From Celeribacter ethanolicus (GTDB lineage Bacteria; Pseudomonadota; Alphaproteobacteria; Rhodobacterales; Rhodobacteraceae): 64,000 bases of DNA. Location: the NCBI RefSeq assembly GCF_001550095.1, contig NZ_LRUC01000006.1, positions 222,316 to 286,315 of the forward strand. The letters run 5' to 3'. Both the position numbers and the translations under genes were made by a program. Below are positions 41,240 through 50,584 of this stretch, in pieces. Under the pieces are notes generated by a model. It was not told the DNA's origin. It was given only the letters and a program-made list of their open reading frames with translations, and did no database searches. How positions within the stretch are numbered: the first letter of the stretch is position 1; each line of letters begins with the position of its first letter.

Positions 41240-42233
41240 ATTTCTTTGAGAAGGACCAGCGGGTTTCCTGCCGGTAGGTGTCTTCGGGATCGAGACGGAC
41301 CGAAGGAAAATCGGAGCGGTTCGGCGCGTCCGGCCAGCGCTGGGCCTCAAGTGCGACGCCGCAAAACCCGACCTCCGGCACGCCGCGATGGCCGTTCATC
41401 GCGCCGCTGCCGATGGGGGCGGCGTCGAAGACCTGAAGCCCCGGTTCGGTCGTGTTCATGCGCAGCGTTACGCCGCTGGTGCCGCGCAGGATCGCAGCGG
41501 GTTTCATCTTGCCCGGCCCGTCCGCAAGGCAGAAATTGTGATCATAGCGCTGGGCGTCTGAAGGGCGCAGCACATGGCCGTCGCTCAGATCGAAACCCGT
41601 GCCGCTGACGTCCAGCACGCCGGTGGGGATCATCCGACCGTCGACCGGGGTGTAGCGGTCGGCGAAGACCTGAAGCCAATGGCCGTCGGTGGTCGCCGTG
41701 CCGTCGAGGTTCCAATAGGAATGGTTGGCGAGGTTCAAAAGCGTCGGCGCATCGGTGGTGGCGGTGAGTTCAAGACGAAGCGTCGCGGGGGCCTCGACCG
41801 TATAGCGCGCGGTGATCAGGCGGTTGCCGGGAAAGCCGCCCTTGCCGTCGGGCAATGTCAGGGTCAGCGTCACGGAGGTGGCGCTCAGGGCCGCGATCTT
41901 CCACAGTTCGGTATGCAGCCCTTGGGGGCCGCCATGCAGGAGCGTCTCGCCCTCGTTGGCTTCGAACCCCAGTTCCCGCCCGTCAAGCTCCGCCCGCGCG
42001 CCGGAAATCCGGTTGGCAACCGGGCCGACGATGGCACCGAAATACTCCATTGGTCCGTGTTCATAGGCGGCAATCTCGGTTCCGCCGAGTGTAAGCCCAT
42101 AGGGTACGCCGCGCAGGCGCACGTCGTTGAGGATTGCGCCATAGGACAGGACGGTGACGCTGAGATCGCCAGCGGTCAGTGTGATCGCGTCGACGCGGCG
42201 CCCGTCTTTCAGATGACCGAAAAGTTCCTTCAT
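41238..42233 (-). CDS. galM: Aldose 1-epimerase
   Basis: A 331-residue mutarotase interconverting alpha and beta sugar anomers. Family features are NRISGARAELDGRE, the catalytic-region His in TLLHGGPQGLH and in NLANHSYWNL, and GVALEAQRWPDAPN with the conserved Glu. Its start overlaps the dgoK-like stop (ATGA). The gene probably supports galactose or related sugar use together with dgoK, but no other pathway genes are present in the window. Confidence 0.93.
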   Translation of the reverse strand: MKELFGHLKDGRRVDAITLTAGDLSVTVLSYGAILNDVRLRGVPYGLTLGGTEIAAYEHGPMEYFGAIVGPVANRISGARAELDGRELGFEANEGETLLHGGPQGLHTELWKIAALSATSVTLTLTLPDGKGGFPGNRLITARYTVEAPATLRLELTATTDAPTLLNLANHSYWNLDGTATTDGHWLQVFADRYTPVDGRMIPTGVLDVSGTGFDLSDGHVLRPSDAQRYDHNFCLADGPGKMKPAAILRGTSGVTLRMNTTEPGLQVFDAAPIGSGAMNGHRGVPEVGFCGVALEAQRWPDAPNRSDFPSVRLDPEDTYRQETRWSFSKK

Positions 42234-42970
42234 CGGGTCAACCTTTCACGTGCAAGGCGTAGTCCGGCGAGGGTCATGGCGTGGCCATCTGCCTGTGAGA
42301 CTGGGACGAACTGGCTTTCAAGGGCTGTGCGATAGGGGGCGCGGAGAGGGGCGGGGGCGATGACGGCCACGGGTTGGCCGAGCCAATAGGCGCGTGTGGC
42401 GGCGAGTTCGGCACCGATCAGCGCGGCTGTGGCACGGGAGGCGGCCTCAGGAGGGGTGATCTCGTCCAGATCGACCTCGGCTTTTAGCGCGGCCAGTCGC
42501 AGGGGGGCGTGTTCCGGGCGGGACATGGTGTCGGAAAGCGCCTCGGTAAAGGCCTCTGGATCGCCGAGTGTCAGCCCGTCGAAGGCGGTGCTCACCATGG
42601 TGCCGGTCAGAAACCGCCGCATGGAGACGATTTCCTCGGCGCTGACATGGGCCCAGAGGGTCGACGTGGCGGAGGGCAGGCAGAGGATGCCGTCGAATTT
42701 CGGATTTTGCGCGATGAACCCGGCCAGCGTCACCTCTTCGCCCTGTGTGACGGTGCGGGGATGATCCTGCGACAGCGGCGGGATGTCGGGAGAGGGCAGA
42801 GCGTCGGGCAGGGCGGTGCAGGGCAGATTGCGGGCGGGTGCAGAGGTGCCTGCGATGACAGAAAGGCCGCTGCGCTCCGTGGCTTCGGAGAGGAGCGGGG
42901 CAGAGGAGGCGCTGTCGAGATCCCAGAGCCATAGCTCCGTCCCGTCGAAGATCCCCGCCTGTGCGCTCAT
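42230..42970 (-). CDS. 2-dehydro-3-deoxygalactonokinase-like protein, N-terminally shortened
   Basis: A 246-residue DgoK homologue; normal DgoK proteins are about 290-310. The central signature is present: SQDHPRTVTQGEEVTLAGFI, FDGILCLPSATSTLWAHVSA and FLTGTMV, compared with the usual LPGTHTKWAHI. The N-terminal phosphate-1 strand (DWGTSxxR type) is missing, and the THTKW segment has become TSTLW. The protein may therefore have lost kinase activity or have diverged in function. It overlaps galM downstream; only short GC-rich sequence lies upstream. Confidence 0.75.
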   Translation of the reverse strand: MSAQAGIFDGTELWLWDLDSASSAPLLSEATERSGLSVIAGTSAPARNLPCTALPDALPSPDIPPLSQDHPRTVTQGEEVTLAGFIAQNPKFDGILCLPSATSTLWAHVSAEEIVSMRRFLTGTMVSTAFDGLTLGDPEAFTEALSDTMSRPEHAPLRLAALKAEVDLDEITPPEAASRATAALIGAELAATRAYWLGQPVAVIAPAPLRAPYRTALESQFVPVSQADGHAMTLAGLRLARERLTR

Positions 42971-43040
42971 CCGTGCCTCCCTCGTGTCATAGTGTTTATG
43001 GCGCGGGGGGCACGGGGTTGCAATGGGGCGCTGGCGTCGA

Positions 43041-43241
43041 TCAGCTTTTGAGTTCGGCCGGGTAGCCCGCCTTTTTCAGCGCGTCGAGAATGGCTTCGTC
43101 GCCGGCTTCGGAGAAGACGTCGATTTCGTGCGCGTTCATATCGGCCTCGATCTCGACCGTGTCGTCGATGGCTTCGAGCGCTTCGGTGATGGCGGCCTTG
43201 CAATGGCCGCAGGTCATGTTGGGAACGGAAAAGACGGACAT
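43041..43241 (-). CDS. copZ: Copper chaperone, CopZ-like HMA domain protein
   Basis: A 66-residue heavy-metal-associated domain with the metal loop NMTCGHC (Cys11, Cys14) and a ferredoxin-like beta-alpha-beta pattern ending KKAGYPAEL. It delivers Cu(I) to the ATPase encoded divergently 103 bases away. The ATG at 43241 gives the standard start; an upstream in-frame ATG at 43271 has no support. Confidence 0.93.
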   Translation of the reverse strand: MSVFSVPNMTCGHCKAAITEALEAIDDTVEIEADMNAHEIDVFSEAGDEAILDALKKAGYPAELKS

Positions 43242-43273
43242 GGTTCGACACCCTTTCATGAAAATCTGCACGG

Positions 43274-43289
43274 AGCGCTCGAAGGCGCT
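43274..43289. promoter_or_regulatory. Inverted repeat in the copZ/copA divergent region
   Basis: AGCGC-TCGAAG-GCGCT, a perfect 5-bp inverted repeat, lies about midway between the divergent starts. It does not match a CueR-type promoter element and no MerR gene is adjacent, so its role is uncertain. Confidence 0.25.
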
Positions 43290-43344
43290 ATGGCTCTGCG
43301 CTATATATCTAACTCCGATCCGTCAGAAGACCAGAGTGGAAAAG

Positions 43345-45783
43345 ATGCACAGCACCCGTTTCTCCGTCGAAGGTATGACCTGCGCCTCCTGTGTGGGGCG
43401 TGTCGAGCGCGCTTTGAAGGGGACGGAGGGCGTTGAGGCGGCCAATGTGAACCTTGCGACCGAAACGGCGGATGTGCGCTTCGGCGACGGTGTCGATGTG
43501 GCGCGTCTGGTCGAGGTGCTCGACAAGGCGGGCTATCCGGCGCGGGTGGAGGAACTGACGTTCGATGTGCAGGGCATGACCTGCGCCTCCTGTGTCGGGC
43601 GGGTCGAACGGGCCTTGCAGGCGGTCGAGGGGGTGACGGCAGCCTCCGTCAATCTCGCGACCGAGACGGCGACGGTGACGTATCTGAGGGGCGTGCAGGA
43701 TGCCGAAAGCCTGACCAAGGCCATCGCCGGGGCGGGCTATGAGGCAAAGCCGCGGGTCGATACGACGGCCGAACCGGTGAACCGCAAGGAAAGCGAAGCG
43801 CGGGAGATCCGCGGCAAGCTGATCCTCGCCGCTGTGCTGACCCTGCCGATTTTTCTGATCGAGATGGGCGGGCATCTGATCCCGGCTCTGCATCATTGGT
43901 GGATGATGTCCGTGCCGGAATGGCTCTGGCGGATGGTGCAATTTGCCTTGGCGACCGTAATCCTTGCGGTGCCGGGGCGGGTGTTCTTTGCCAAGGGCAT
44001 CCCGGCGTTGCTGAAAGGCGGGCCGGATATGAACGCTCTGGTCGCGCTGGGCGCAGGCGCGGCCTATCTGTTTTCGACCTTCGTGACCTTCTTGCCCCGT
44101 GCCGTGCCGATGGGCGCGCAGAACGTCTATTTCGAAGCTGCCGCCGTGATCGTGACCCTGATCCTGCTGGGTCGCTGGCTTGAGGCGCGGGCCAAGGGGC
44201 GCACGGGCGAGGCGATCCGCAAACTCGCCGGAATGCGCGCGAAAACCGCACGAGCTGAGCGCACGGGCGAGGTGGTCGAGGTTCCGATCGAAGAGATCAA
44301 GGTGGGCGATGTGCTGCACCTGCGTCCGGGCGAGAAGATCGCGGTGGACGGCAAGGTTTTGTCGGGCGACAGCCATGTCGATGAGGCGATGATTTCGGGC
44401 GAACCGCTTCCGGTGGCGAAAGCCGAAGGATCGCCGGTGATCGCGGGCACGGTCAATGGCGAAGGCACGATGACTTATCTGGCCGAAAAGGTCGGCGCCG
44501 ACACCATGCTGGCGCAGATCATTCGCATGGTCGAGGACGCGCAGGGTGCGAAACTGCCGATCCAGTCGATGGTCGACAAGGTGACGATGTATTTCGTCCC
44601 GGTCGTGATGGGGCTGGCGGCGCTGACCGTGCTGGTCTGGCTGATCTTCGGGCCGGAGCCTGCGCTGGCGCATGCTTTGGTCGCGGGCGTTGCGGTGCTG
44701 ATCATTGCCTGCCCCTGTGCCATGGGGTTGGCAACGCCGACCTCGATCATGGTGGGCACGGGGCGCGCCGCCGAGCTTGGCGTGTTGTTTCGCAAGGGCG
44801 ATGCGTTGCAGGGCTTGCAAGAGGTCAAGGTGATTGCCTTCGACAAGACCGGCACGCTGACCGAAGGACGTCCGGATGTCACCGAGGTGACGGTTCTGGC
44901 GGGCGAGGAAGACGCGCTTCTGGCGGAGGTCGCCGCAGTCGAGGCCAAGTCGGAACATCCCATCGCGCGGGCCATCGAGCGTGCCGCCGAGGCGCGGAGG
45001 CTGGTTTTGCCGCAGGTCGACAAGGCACGGGCGATTGCCGGGCACGGGATCAAGGCGGAGATCGGCGACGTGACGCTGCATGTCGGGAACATGCGGCTGA
45101 TGACCCGCGAAAAGATCGACACCGCGCCGTTCGAAGCGCCGCTTACGGCGTTGGCAGAGCGGGGGCGCACCCCGGTTCTTGTGGCCCGTAACGGGGTGGC
45201 GGTGATGGTGATCGGGATTTCTGATCCGGTGCGGCCCGCTTCGCGCAAGGCGGTCGAGGCGCTTCATGCGCGCGGCATCAAGGTGGCGATGGTGTCGGGG
45301 GATACCCGCCGCGCCGCAGAAGTGATCGCGCGGGATCTCGGGATTGATCATGTCGAGGCAGAGGTGCTGCCCAAGGGCAAGGCCAAGATCGTCGCGGCGC
45401 TCAAGGAGACCCATGGCGCGGTCGGTTTCGTCGGTGACGGGATCAACGACGCGCCGGCGCTGGCCTCGGCGGATGTCGGCATCGCGGTCGGCACCGGCAC
45501 GGATGTCGCGATCGAGGCGGCGGATGTAGTGTTGATGGGCGGTGACCCGTCGGCGGTGGTGACCGCCTATGACGTCAGCCACAAGACCATGGTGAACATC
45601 CGGCAGAACCTGTTCTGGGCCTTTGCCTATAACGCGGTGCTGATCCCGGTGGCGGCAGGCGTGCTCTATCCTGGGTTCGGGCTTCAGCTTTCACCGATGC
45701 TGGGGGCGGGTGCGATGGCGATGTCTTCGGTGTTCGTGGTGTCGAATGCGCTCAGGCTGCGACGGATGGCTGCGGCATTTTGA
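43345..45783 (+). CDS. copA: Cu(I)-translocating P1B-type ATPase
   Basis: An 812-residue inner-membrane copper exporter. Two N-terminal HMA domains carry GMTCASC (Cys13/16 and Cys80/83). Eight predicted membrane helices follow. The ion-binding CPC is at 456-458 (IACPCAMGLATPT), the phosphorylated Asp500 in DKTGTLTEG, the P1B HP motif in SEHPIARA, and the hinge in GDGINDAPALASADVG. The start at 43345 gives the standard MHSTRFSVEGMTC; longer frames upstream read through the promoter region. It is divergent from copZ, so both may answer to copper together. Confidence 0.96.
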   Translation: MHSTRFSVEGMTCASCVGRVERALKGTEGVEAANVNLATETADVRFGDGVDVARLVEVLDKAGYPARVEELTFDVQGMTCASCVGRVERALQAVEGVTAASVNLATETATVTYLRGVQDAESLTKAIAGAGYEAKPRVDTTAEPVNRKESEAREIRGKLILAAVLTLPIFLIEMGGHLIPALHHWWMMSVPEWLWRMVQFALATVILAVPGRVFFAKGIPALLKGGPDMNALVALGAGAAYLFSTFVTFLPRAVPMGAQNVYFEAAAVIVTLILLGRWLEARAKGRTGEAIRKLAGMRAKTARAERTGEVVEVPIEEIKVGDVLHLRPGEKIAVDGKVLSGDSHVDEAMISGEPLPVAKAEGSPVIAGTVNGEGTMTYLAEKVGADTMLAQIIRMVEDAQGAKLPIQSMVDKVTMYFVPVVMGLAALTVLVWLIFGPEPALAHALVAGVAVLIIACPCAMGLATPTSIMVGTGRAAELGVLFRKGDALQGLQEVKVIAFDKTGTLTEGRPDVTEVTVLAGEEDALLAEVAAVEAKSEHPIARAIERAAEARRLVLPQVDKARAIAGHGIKAEIGDVTLHVGNMRLMTREKIDTAPFEAPLTALAERGRTPVLVARNGVAVMVIGISDPVRPASRKAVEALHARGIKVAMVSGDTRRAAEVIARDLGIDHVEAEVLPKGKAKIVAALKETHGAVGFVGDGINDAPALASADVGIAVGTGTDVAIEAADVVLMGGDPSAVVTAYDVSHKTMVNIRQNLFWAFAYNAVLIPVAAGVLYPGFGLQLSPMLGAGAMAMSSVFVVSNALRLRRMAAAF

Positions 45784-46025
45784 AACGGCTGGAAGGGCGG
45801 TAGTTGCGGCCTGGCTGCAATATCTTGGCCATTTCGCAACATCTGGAGGGGGAAGCCACAACCTTGCGTTGATTTTGTGGCGAAAAGGTCAAAATGGTTA
45901 ACGGCTGTGCATTTCTCCCCTAGCCTGAGAATCGCCTTTCCCGTAATTTCTGCGCGACAGAAACGAAAAGCCGCGGCGGATTTTCCCGGACGCGGATGTT
46001 CCTCGAGCAGAAGTGAATTGGTAAA

Positions 46026-49000
46026 ATGTTGGGATTGCAATATTCCGTCCGCGATCATGCGGGCAGCGTTAGCACAGGCACGCTTTCCTTGTCCGGCAAC
46101 AGCGAAGTGATCGCGGTTCAGGACGTCGAAGATATCTCCCTGAATATGTCGAGCGCCGCGGTCAGCGGCTATACCCGACAGGGCGGCGATCTGGTGATCG
46201 GGCTTGTCGGTGGCAAGACGATTGTGCTTGAGGGCTATTTCGAGGGCGAGCATGAGTTGCTGCTCTCCGAGCACGGGGCGATGACCCGGGTCGATTTCGT
46301 GGACGAGGGCGAAGGACCGCTTGTCGCGGGGTATCAGGACATCGACCTGAGCGGCAAATGGAGCGAATATGATCAGCTTGCCTTCCTCGATCTCGAACGG
46401 GTCGAGCCGGTGGTCGCACCGATTGCGGCGGCAGGGCTCGGCTGGCTCGGCGGTGCAGGGGTGGCGGCGGCCGGTGTGGCCGGGATTGCGGTCGTGGACG
46501 ACCTGCTGGATGGCGATGGCGGCGGCAAGGGCGGCAATGGCAATGCCGACACGACGGCGCCGGATGTGTCGATCCTGTCGGGCGTGGAAAGCTCCGGCGA
46601 CTATGTGAACGGCGCGATTTACGACAGCGGCAGCTATGTGATTTCCGGTGAGGGCGAGGTTGGGGCCACGGTCACGGTCGAGATCAACGGGACGACGCAA
46701 ACGGTCGTGGTCGGCACGGACGGCACCTGGAGCACGACCTTCGAGAGCGGCTCCATCGACACGGGCGAATACACCACCGGCGTCACCGTCACGGCGACGG
46801 ACGCGGCGGGGAACTCGACCACGGTGACAGACACGCTGGTCGTGGACACCGAGGCGGAGGATCTGAGTTTCGACACGGTCGAGGGCGACGATGTGGTCAA
46901 TATCGCGGAAGCCTCCGACGATGTGATCGTCTCCGGCCAGTCCGAAGCGGGCGCGACCGTGGTGGTCGAGCTCGAAGGTCAGACGGTCGAGACCACCGTG
47001 GCGGAAGATGGCACCTGGTCGGTGACCTTCGATGGCAGCAGCCTGCCCGCGGGCACTTATGACAGCACGGTCACCGCGACGGTCACCGATGCCTATGGCA
47101 ATGCCGCGACCTACACGCATGAGATTTCCATCGACCTTGAGACCTCGCTGACCGTGGACGACGACAGCGCGGGCGGCGACGGCACGGTGAATGCCTCCGA
47201 AATGGCTGGCGGTGTGACGCTCACGGGCACGGGCGAGGCGGGGGCGTCGGTCACGGTGACGGTCGAGGGTGTGTCGCGCACGACGACCGTGACGGAGGAC
47301 GGATCGTGGTCGGTGACCTATGAGAGCGGCACGTTGCCGGAAGGCACCTACAGCACGGAGGTCACCGCGACTTCGACCGACCTGGCCGGGAACAGCACAT
47401 CCGCGACCGGCACGTTCCACATCGACACCACCACGGGCGTTGCGATTGATGCGGGCCATTCCGGCGGCGATGAGACCGTCAACCTTTCCGAGAGCCAGCA
47501 GACGATGAGCTTTACCGGCACGGCGGAAGCGGGTGCGACGGTCGTTGTGACGCTGGCAGGCGTGTCGGTCACCACCATGGCCGATGACACTGGCACCTGG
47601 ACCGCGAGCTATGCGGCGGGGACGCTGACAGGCGGTGAATATGATACCACCCTGACCGCCGTTGCCACCGATGCGGCGGGCAATACGGCGACCAGCACCA
47701 GCGTGGTGCATGTCGACACGGTTGCGGGCAATATCACGCTGACGACGCCGATCGAGGGGGACAATGTGATCAACGCCACCGAGGCCTCCGACGGGGTCTG
47801 GATCACCGGCACGGCGACGGCGGACGAAACCGTGACCGTGACGCTGGCGGGGGTCTCGCACACGGTGACCTCGACGACGGGCGGCACCTATTCGGCCTTC
47901 TTCGCCGCCTCCGAGATCACGGCGGGCGAGTATGACAGCACGGTCACCGCAACGCTGACCGACGCGGCGGGCAACACCGCCTCCGTGCAGGCGGCGGTGG
48001 AGATCGACACCTATGTGTCGAATTTCGCGGAAACCGGAGTGCAGGGCGGCGCGGATGGCGTGATCAACGCGGCGGAAGCAAGCTCCGGCGTCGTGCTCTC
48101 GGGCACGGTCGAGGTGGGGTCCACAGTGGTGTTGTCCTTCAATGGCCAGAGCTACACCGCCACGGTCGATGCCTCAGGCAACTGGAGCGCCGCGATCCCG
48201 GCCTCGGCACTGCCGTCGGGCGAAGGATCGGCGGATGTGTCGGTCACCGCGACCGATCCGGCGGGCAACACATCGACCCTGACCGAGACGCTGAGCTACG
48301 ACACCTATGTGAACGCGCTGAAGCTTTCGGCGGATGCGGGCGGCGATCTCTATCTCAACCTCGAGGAAATCAATGACGGCGCGACCCTGACCGGGATCGT
48401 GGAGGTCGGCTCCACCGTTTATGTGACGCTGGAGGGGGTGACCCGCCAGGCCAGTGTCGATGCGGATGGCAACTGGAGCGTGACCTTTGCCTCGGGTGAG
48501 ATTGCCGAAGGCACTTACGAGACCGATGTCGTGGTGACGGCGACCGATGCGGCGGGCAACACCCTGTCGGAGACCACGACGATCACCGTCGACACGGAGA
48601 TCGACAGCACCGGTATCGAAGGTGTCATGCGCTATGTCGACGGGGTCGGGTCCGTCATGGTCACCGACACGGGCGACGAGATGTCGGTTTATGCCCTGGA
48701 CGAGAGCGGAACGGTCAGCGCGATCACGCATACGGATACCGATCTCGGCGACACGCTGTTCATGAGCTTTGACACCCATGTTTCGAACGGCGATCAGATC
48801 GTCATCACCGCCGAAGATGCGGCGGGGAACAGCTCCGACACGCTTCTGGTGCTCGATACGACGAACGAACGGCCCGATGGCGCCTATTTCGAAGTGGATC
48901 TCGACAATTCCGGCCTCGATCAGTTCGACCTCGGCGCGATTGATCTTCAGTTCGTCAACGGTGGCGAAGTGAGCCTGTCTTCCGCCGATCTCGACCGGCT

Positions 49001-49175
49001 TCTGGGCGAAGAGGGCACGCTGACCATTCACGGTGGCGAAGACGATCGTGTGGTGTTCGAGGAGAGCGCAACACTCTCCGGCAGCGTGACCGAGGATGGC
49101 AACACCTATGACATCTATACGCTGGGCGACGATCAGGTGTTGGTCGATCACGACATCGAAGTCGTTCTGCCCTGA
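46026..49175 (+). CDS. Secreted BapA-like adhesin with Ig-like repeats
   Basis: A 1049-residue acidic, cysteine-free extracellular protein. Residues 1-95 match the BapA prefix-like domain (VQDVEDISLNMSSAAVSGYT, GGKTIVLEGYF). A Gly/Ala-rich stretch (128-170) follows, then seven bacterial Ig-like repeats of about 97 residues, one diverged eighth unit, and a C-terminal type I secretion target domain (DLDRLLGEEGTLTIHGG, DDQVLVDHDIEVVL). There is no classical GGxGxD RTX block. Such proteins mediate surface attachment and biofilm formation. The outer-membrane, ABC and adaptor genes of its exporter follow directly. Confidence 0.88.
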   Translation: MLGLQYSVRDHAGSVSTGTLSLSGNSEVIAVQDVEDISLNMSSAAVSGYTRQGGDLVIGLVGGKTIVLEGYFEGEHELLLSEHGAMTRVDFVDEGEGPLVAGYQDIDLSGKWSEYDQLAFLDLERVEPVVAPIAAAGLGWLGGAGVAAAGVAGIAVVDDLLDGDGGGKGGNGNADTTAPDVSILSGVESSGDYVNGAIYDSGSYVISGEGEVGATVTVEINGTTQTVVVGTDGTWSTTFESGSIDTGEYTTGVTVTATDAAGNSTTVTDTLVVDTEAEDLSFDTVEGDDVVNIAEASDDVIVSGQSEAGATVVVELEGQTVETTVAEDGTWSVTFDGSSLPAGTYDSTVTATVTDAYGNAATYTHEISIDLETSLTVDDDSAGGDGTVNASEMAGGVTLTGTGEAGASVTVTVEGVSRTTTVTEDGSWSVTYESGTLPEGTYSTEVTATSTDLAGNSTSATGTFHIDTTTGVAIDAGHSGGDETVNLSESQQTMSFTGTAEAGATVVVTLAGVSVTTMADDTGTWTASYAAGTLTGGEYDTTLTAVATDAAGNTATSTSVVHVDTVAGNITLTTPIEGDNVINATEASDGVWITGTATADETVTVTLAGVSHTVTSTTGGTYSAFFAASEITAGEYDSTVTATLTDAAGNTASVQAAVEIDTYVSNFAETGVQGGADGVINAAEASSGVVLSGTVEVGSTVVLSFNGQSYTATVDASGNWSAAIPASALPSGEGSADVSVTATDPAGNTSTLTETLSYDTYVNALKLSADAGGDLYLNLEEINDGATLTGIVEVGSTVYVTLEGVTRQASVDADGNWSVTFASGEIAEGTYETDVVVTATDAAGNTLSETTTITVDTEIDSTGIEGVMRYVDGVGSVMVTDTGDEMSVYALDESGTVSAITHTDTDLGDTLFMSFDTHVSNGDQIVITAEDAAGNSSDTLLVLDTTNERPDGAYFEVDLDNSGLDQFDLGAIDLQFVNGGEVSLSSADLDRLLGEEGTLTIHGGEDDRVVFEESATLSGSVTEDGNTYDIYTLGDDQVLVDHDIEVVLP
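46548..48590 (+). repeat. Seven tandem Ig-like repeats in the adhesin
   Basis: Each unit of about 290 bases starts with a DT residue pair (D-L in unit three), has VNxxEAxxGVxLxG in the first half, GTWSVTF or a variant in the middle, and ends TATDAAGNTxT. Units start near 46548, 46845, 47133, 47424, 47715, 48009 and 48300. DNA identity between units is moderate, so they are old and stable rather than freshly expanded. Confidence 0.8.
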
Positions 49176-49186
49176 GGCAGGCCGAC

Positions 49187-49211
49187 TACGGGCGGGGGCA
49201 TCCCGCCCGTA
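49187..49211 (+). repeat. 10-bp hairpin between adhesin and exporter genes
   Basis: TACGGGCGGG (49187-49196) pairs perfectly with CCCGCCCGTA (49202-49211) over five bases. No U-run follows. It probably limits read-through or stabilises the adhesin message, giving more adhesin than exporter. It also overlaps the upstream ATG (49211), supporting 49241 as the tolC-like start. Confidence 0.55.
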
Positions 49212-49240
49212 TGGCAACGGAGGTGAGGAGCAACAAGGGC

Positions 49241-50584
49241 ATGAGCGTGCGACCACAGTTCGGCATCGCGATCGGTGCGCTTTTGGTCTCCGCCATGGGG
49301 CTGGGTGGCTGTGTCGGCGGCACAGGGGCCGGCCTGTCTCCGGTTGCAATGTTCAAGACCGACCGGTTCGACAGCGGATCGGGACAAGCCCCGGTCTCCG
49401 ACCACGCCCTGTCCGACGCCAATGAAGGCGAGGGCTCCCCGCTGATTTCCGATCTCTTGGCGCGACCGTCGGTCCTGCCCGCAGGTTCCGCTTACGGGCA
49501 GGTCGCCTCCGCCGTACTCGCCACCTCTTCGGGGCTGGCGCAGGCGGAGCTTCGGGCCTCGAAAATGCGCGCGGTGGCGCGGGAGAAGAACTGGCTGCCG
49601 ACCATCGGACCGGACATTTCGCTCAGTTCTCTGGGCAAGCTGGCGGGCGGGTTGCTGGTCGAGGCGACGCTTTATGACAATGGCAAGCGCAAGGCGGAAC
49701 GCGCCTTTGCCGCCGCCGATGTCGAGGTCTCCGCCGTCGCCCTGTCGCAGGATATGAACGACCGGGTGTATGAAGGGCTGACGCTTTACATCACGATTTC
49801 CGAGGCGCGCGAAAAGGCGGATATGGCCGAGCGCGGTCTGGGCCGGATGCGCGAGTTCAACCGGGTGGTGACCGAACGCGTCAAGGGCGGGGCGTCGAGC
49901 CTGTCGGACCAGCGCGTGGTCGGGTCTATCATCTCGGAAATGGAACATGAGGCACGCACCCATCGCGAGGCCGAAACCAGCGCGCGCGAGGAGCTTGCGA
50001 CACTGACCGGCGGTGCGGCGCTTCCGGTGCTGGAGCAGGCCACGGGGATTGCGGCCCCGTCGGGCGCGCTGATCCCTCTCGATGTGTTGCGCGCCGAGGC
50101 GGAGGCGAAACGTACCGTTGCCGAGGCACAGGCGGAACGGGCCGCGATGTTGCCGACGCTGAGTGCTTCGACCTTGTTCGGACAATCGGACAGTTCGGGG
50201 CTTGGCTATGAAGGCGGCGGGCTTGGGCTGGGCACCGCCGCCGAGATGGAAGCGAGCCGGGCGCGCGAGGCGGCGGCTCAGGCCACGGTCGCGCAGGCGC
50301 GGGAAAGTGCCGCCCGCCGTGCCGCACGGGCCGAGAGCCGGTTGACGGCGTTGCGCCGTCAGGAGCGGGACGCCGCCGATCTGGTGCAGCAGACCCGCGC
50401 CAATTACCGGATTTTTCAGGATCAGTTCGAAGCCGGTCAGAAATCCGTCATGGATGTGCTGAACGTCTATGAGCAGATGATCCGCGAGGAGCTGAAACAT
50501 ATTGATATCAAATATGAAATTGCTCTGACCGAGTTGGAGATTGCGCGCGACAAGGGCGCCTTGGCCGAGGGGAGGGCGATTTGA
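49241..50584 (+). CDS. TolC-family outer-membrane factor of the type I secretion system
   Basis: A 447-residue outer-membrane efflux channel. The start at 49241 gives a lipoprotein signal peptide with lipobox LGGC (Cys24), so the mature protein is probably lipid-anchored. Two long alpha-helical, coiled-coil halves follow (about 80-230 and 280-440), with ENWLPTIG-like (EKNWLPTIGPDISL) and YRIFQDQFEAGQKSVMDVLN segments typical of LapE/AggA-type TolC proteins. It overlaps the ABC transporter gene by 4 bases, so exporter components are made together. Confidence 0.88.
   Translation: MSVRPQFGIAIGALLVSAMGLGGCVGGTGAGLSPVAMFKTDRFDSGSGQAPVSDHALSDANEGEGSPLISDLLARPSVLPAGSAYGQVASAVLATSSGLAQAELRASKMRAVAREKNWLPTIGPDISLSSLGKLAGGLLVEATLYDNGKRKAERAFAAADVEVSAVALSQDMNDRVYEGLTLYITISEAREKADMAERGLGRMREFNRVVTERVKGGASSLSDQRVVGSIISEMEHEARTHREAETSAREELATLTGGAALPVLEQATGIAAPSGALIPLDVLRAEAEAKRTVAEAQAERAAMLPTLSASTLFGQSDSSGLGYEGGGLGLGTAAEMEASRAREAAAQATVAQARESAARRAARAESRLTALRRQERDAADLVQQTRANYRIFQDQFEAGQKSVMDVLNVYEQMIREELKHIDIKYEIALTELEIARDKGALAEGRAI

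Noticed and set aside
43242..43344. CueR/MerR operator between copZ and copA
   Set aside because: No dyad with the spacing or sequence of MerR-family copper promoters was found and no such regulator gene is adjacent.
43309..47861. Long minus-strand open frames (43309-45582, 45684-47861)
   Set aside because: Antisense to copA and the Ig-repeat adhesin. Their apparent repeats simply mirror the adhesin repeats.
46548..48590. CRISPR-like array
   Set aside because: The periodicity is about 290 bases, lies within one open frame and has protein-level conservation, so it encodes Ig-like repeats.
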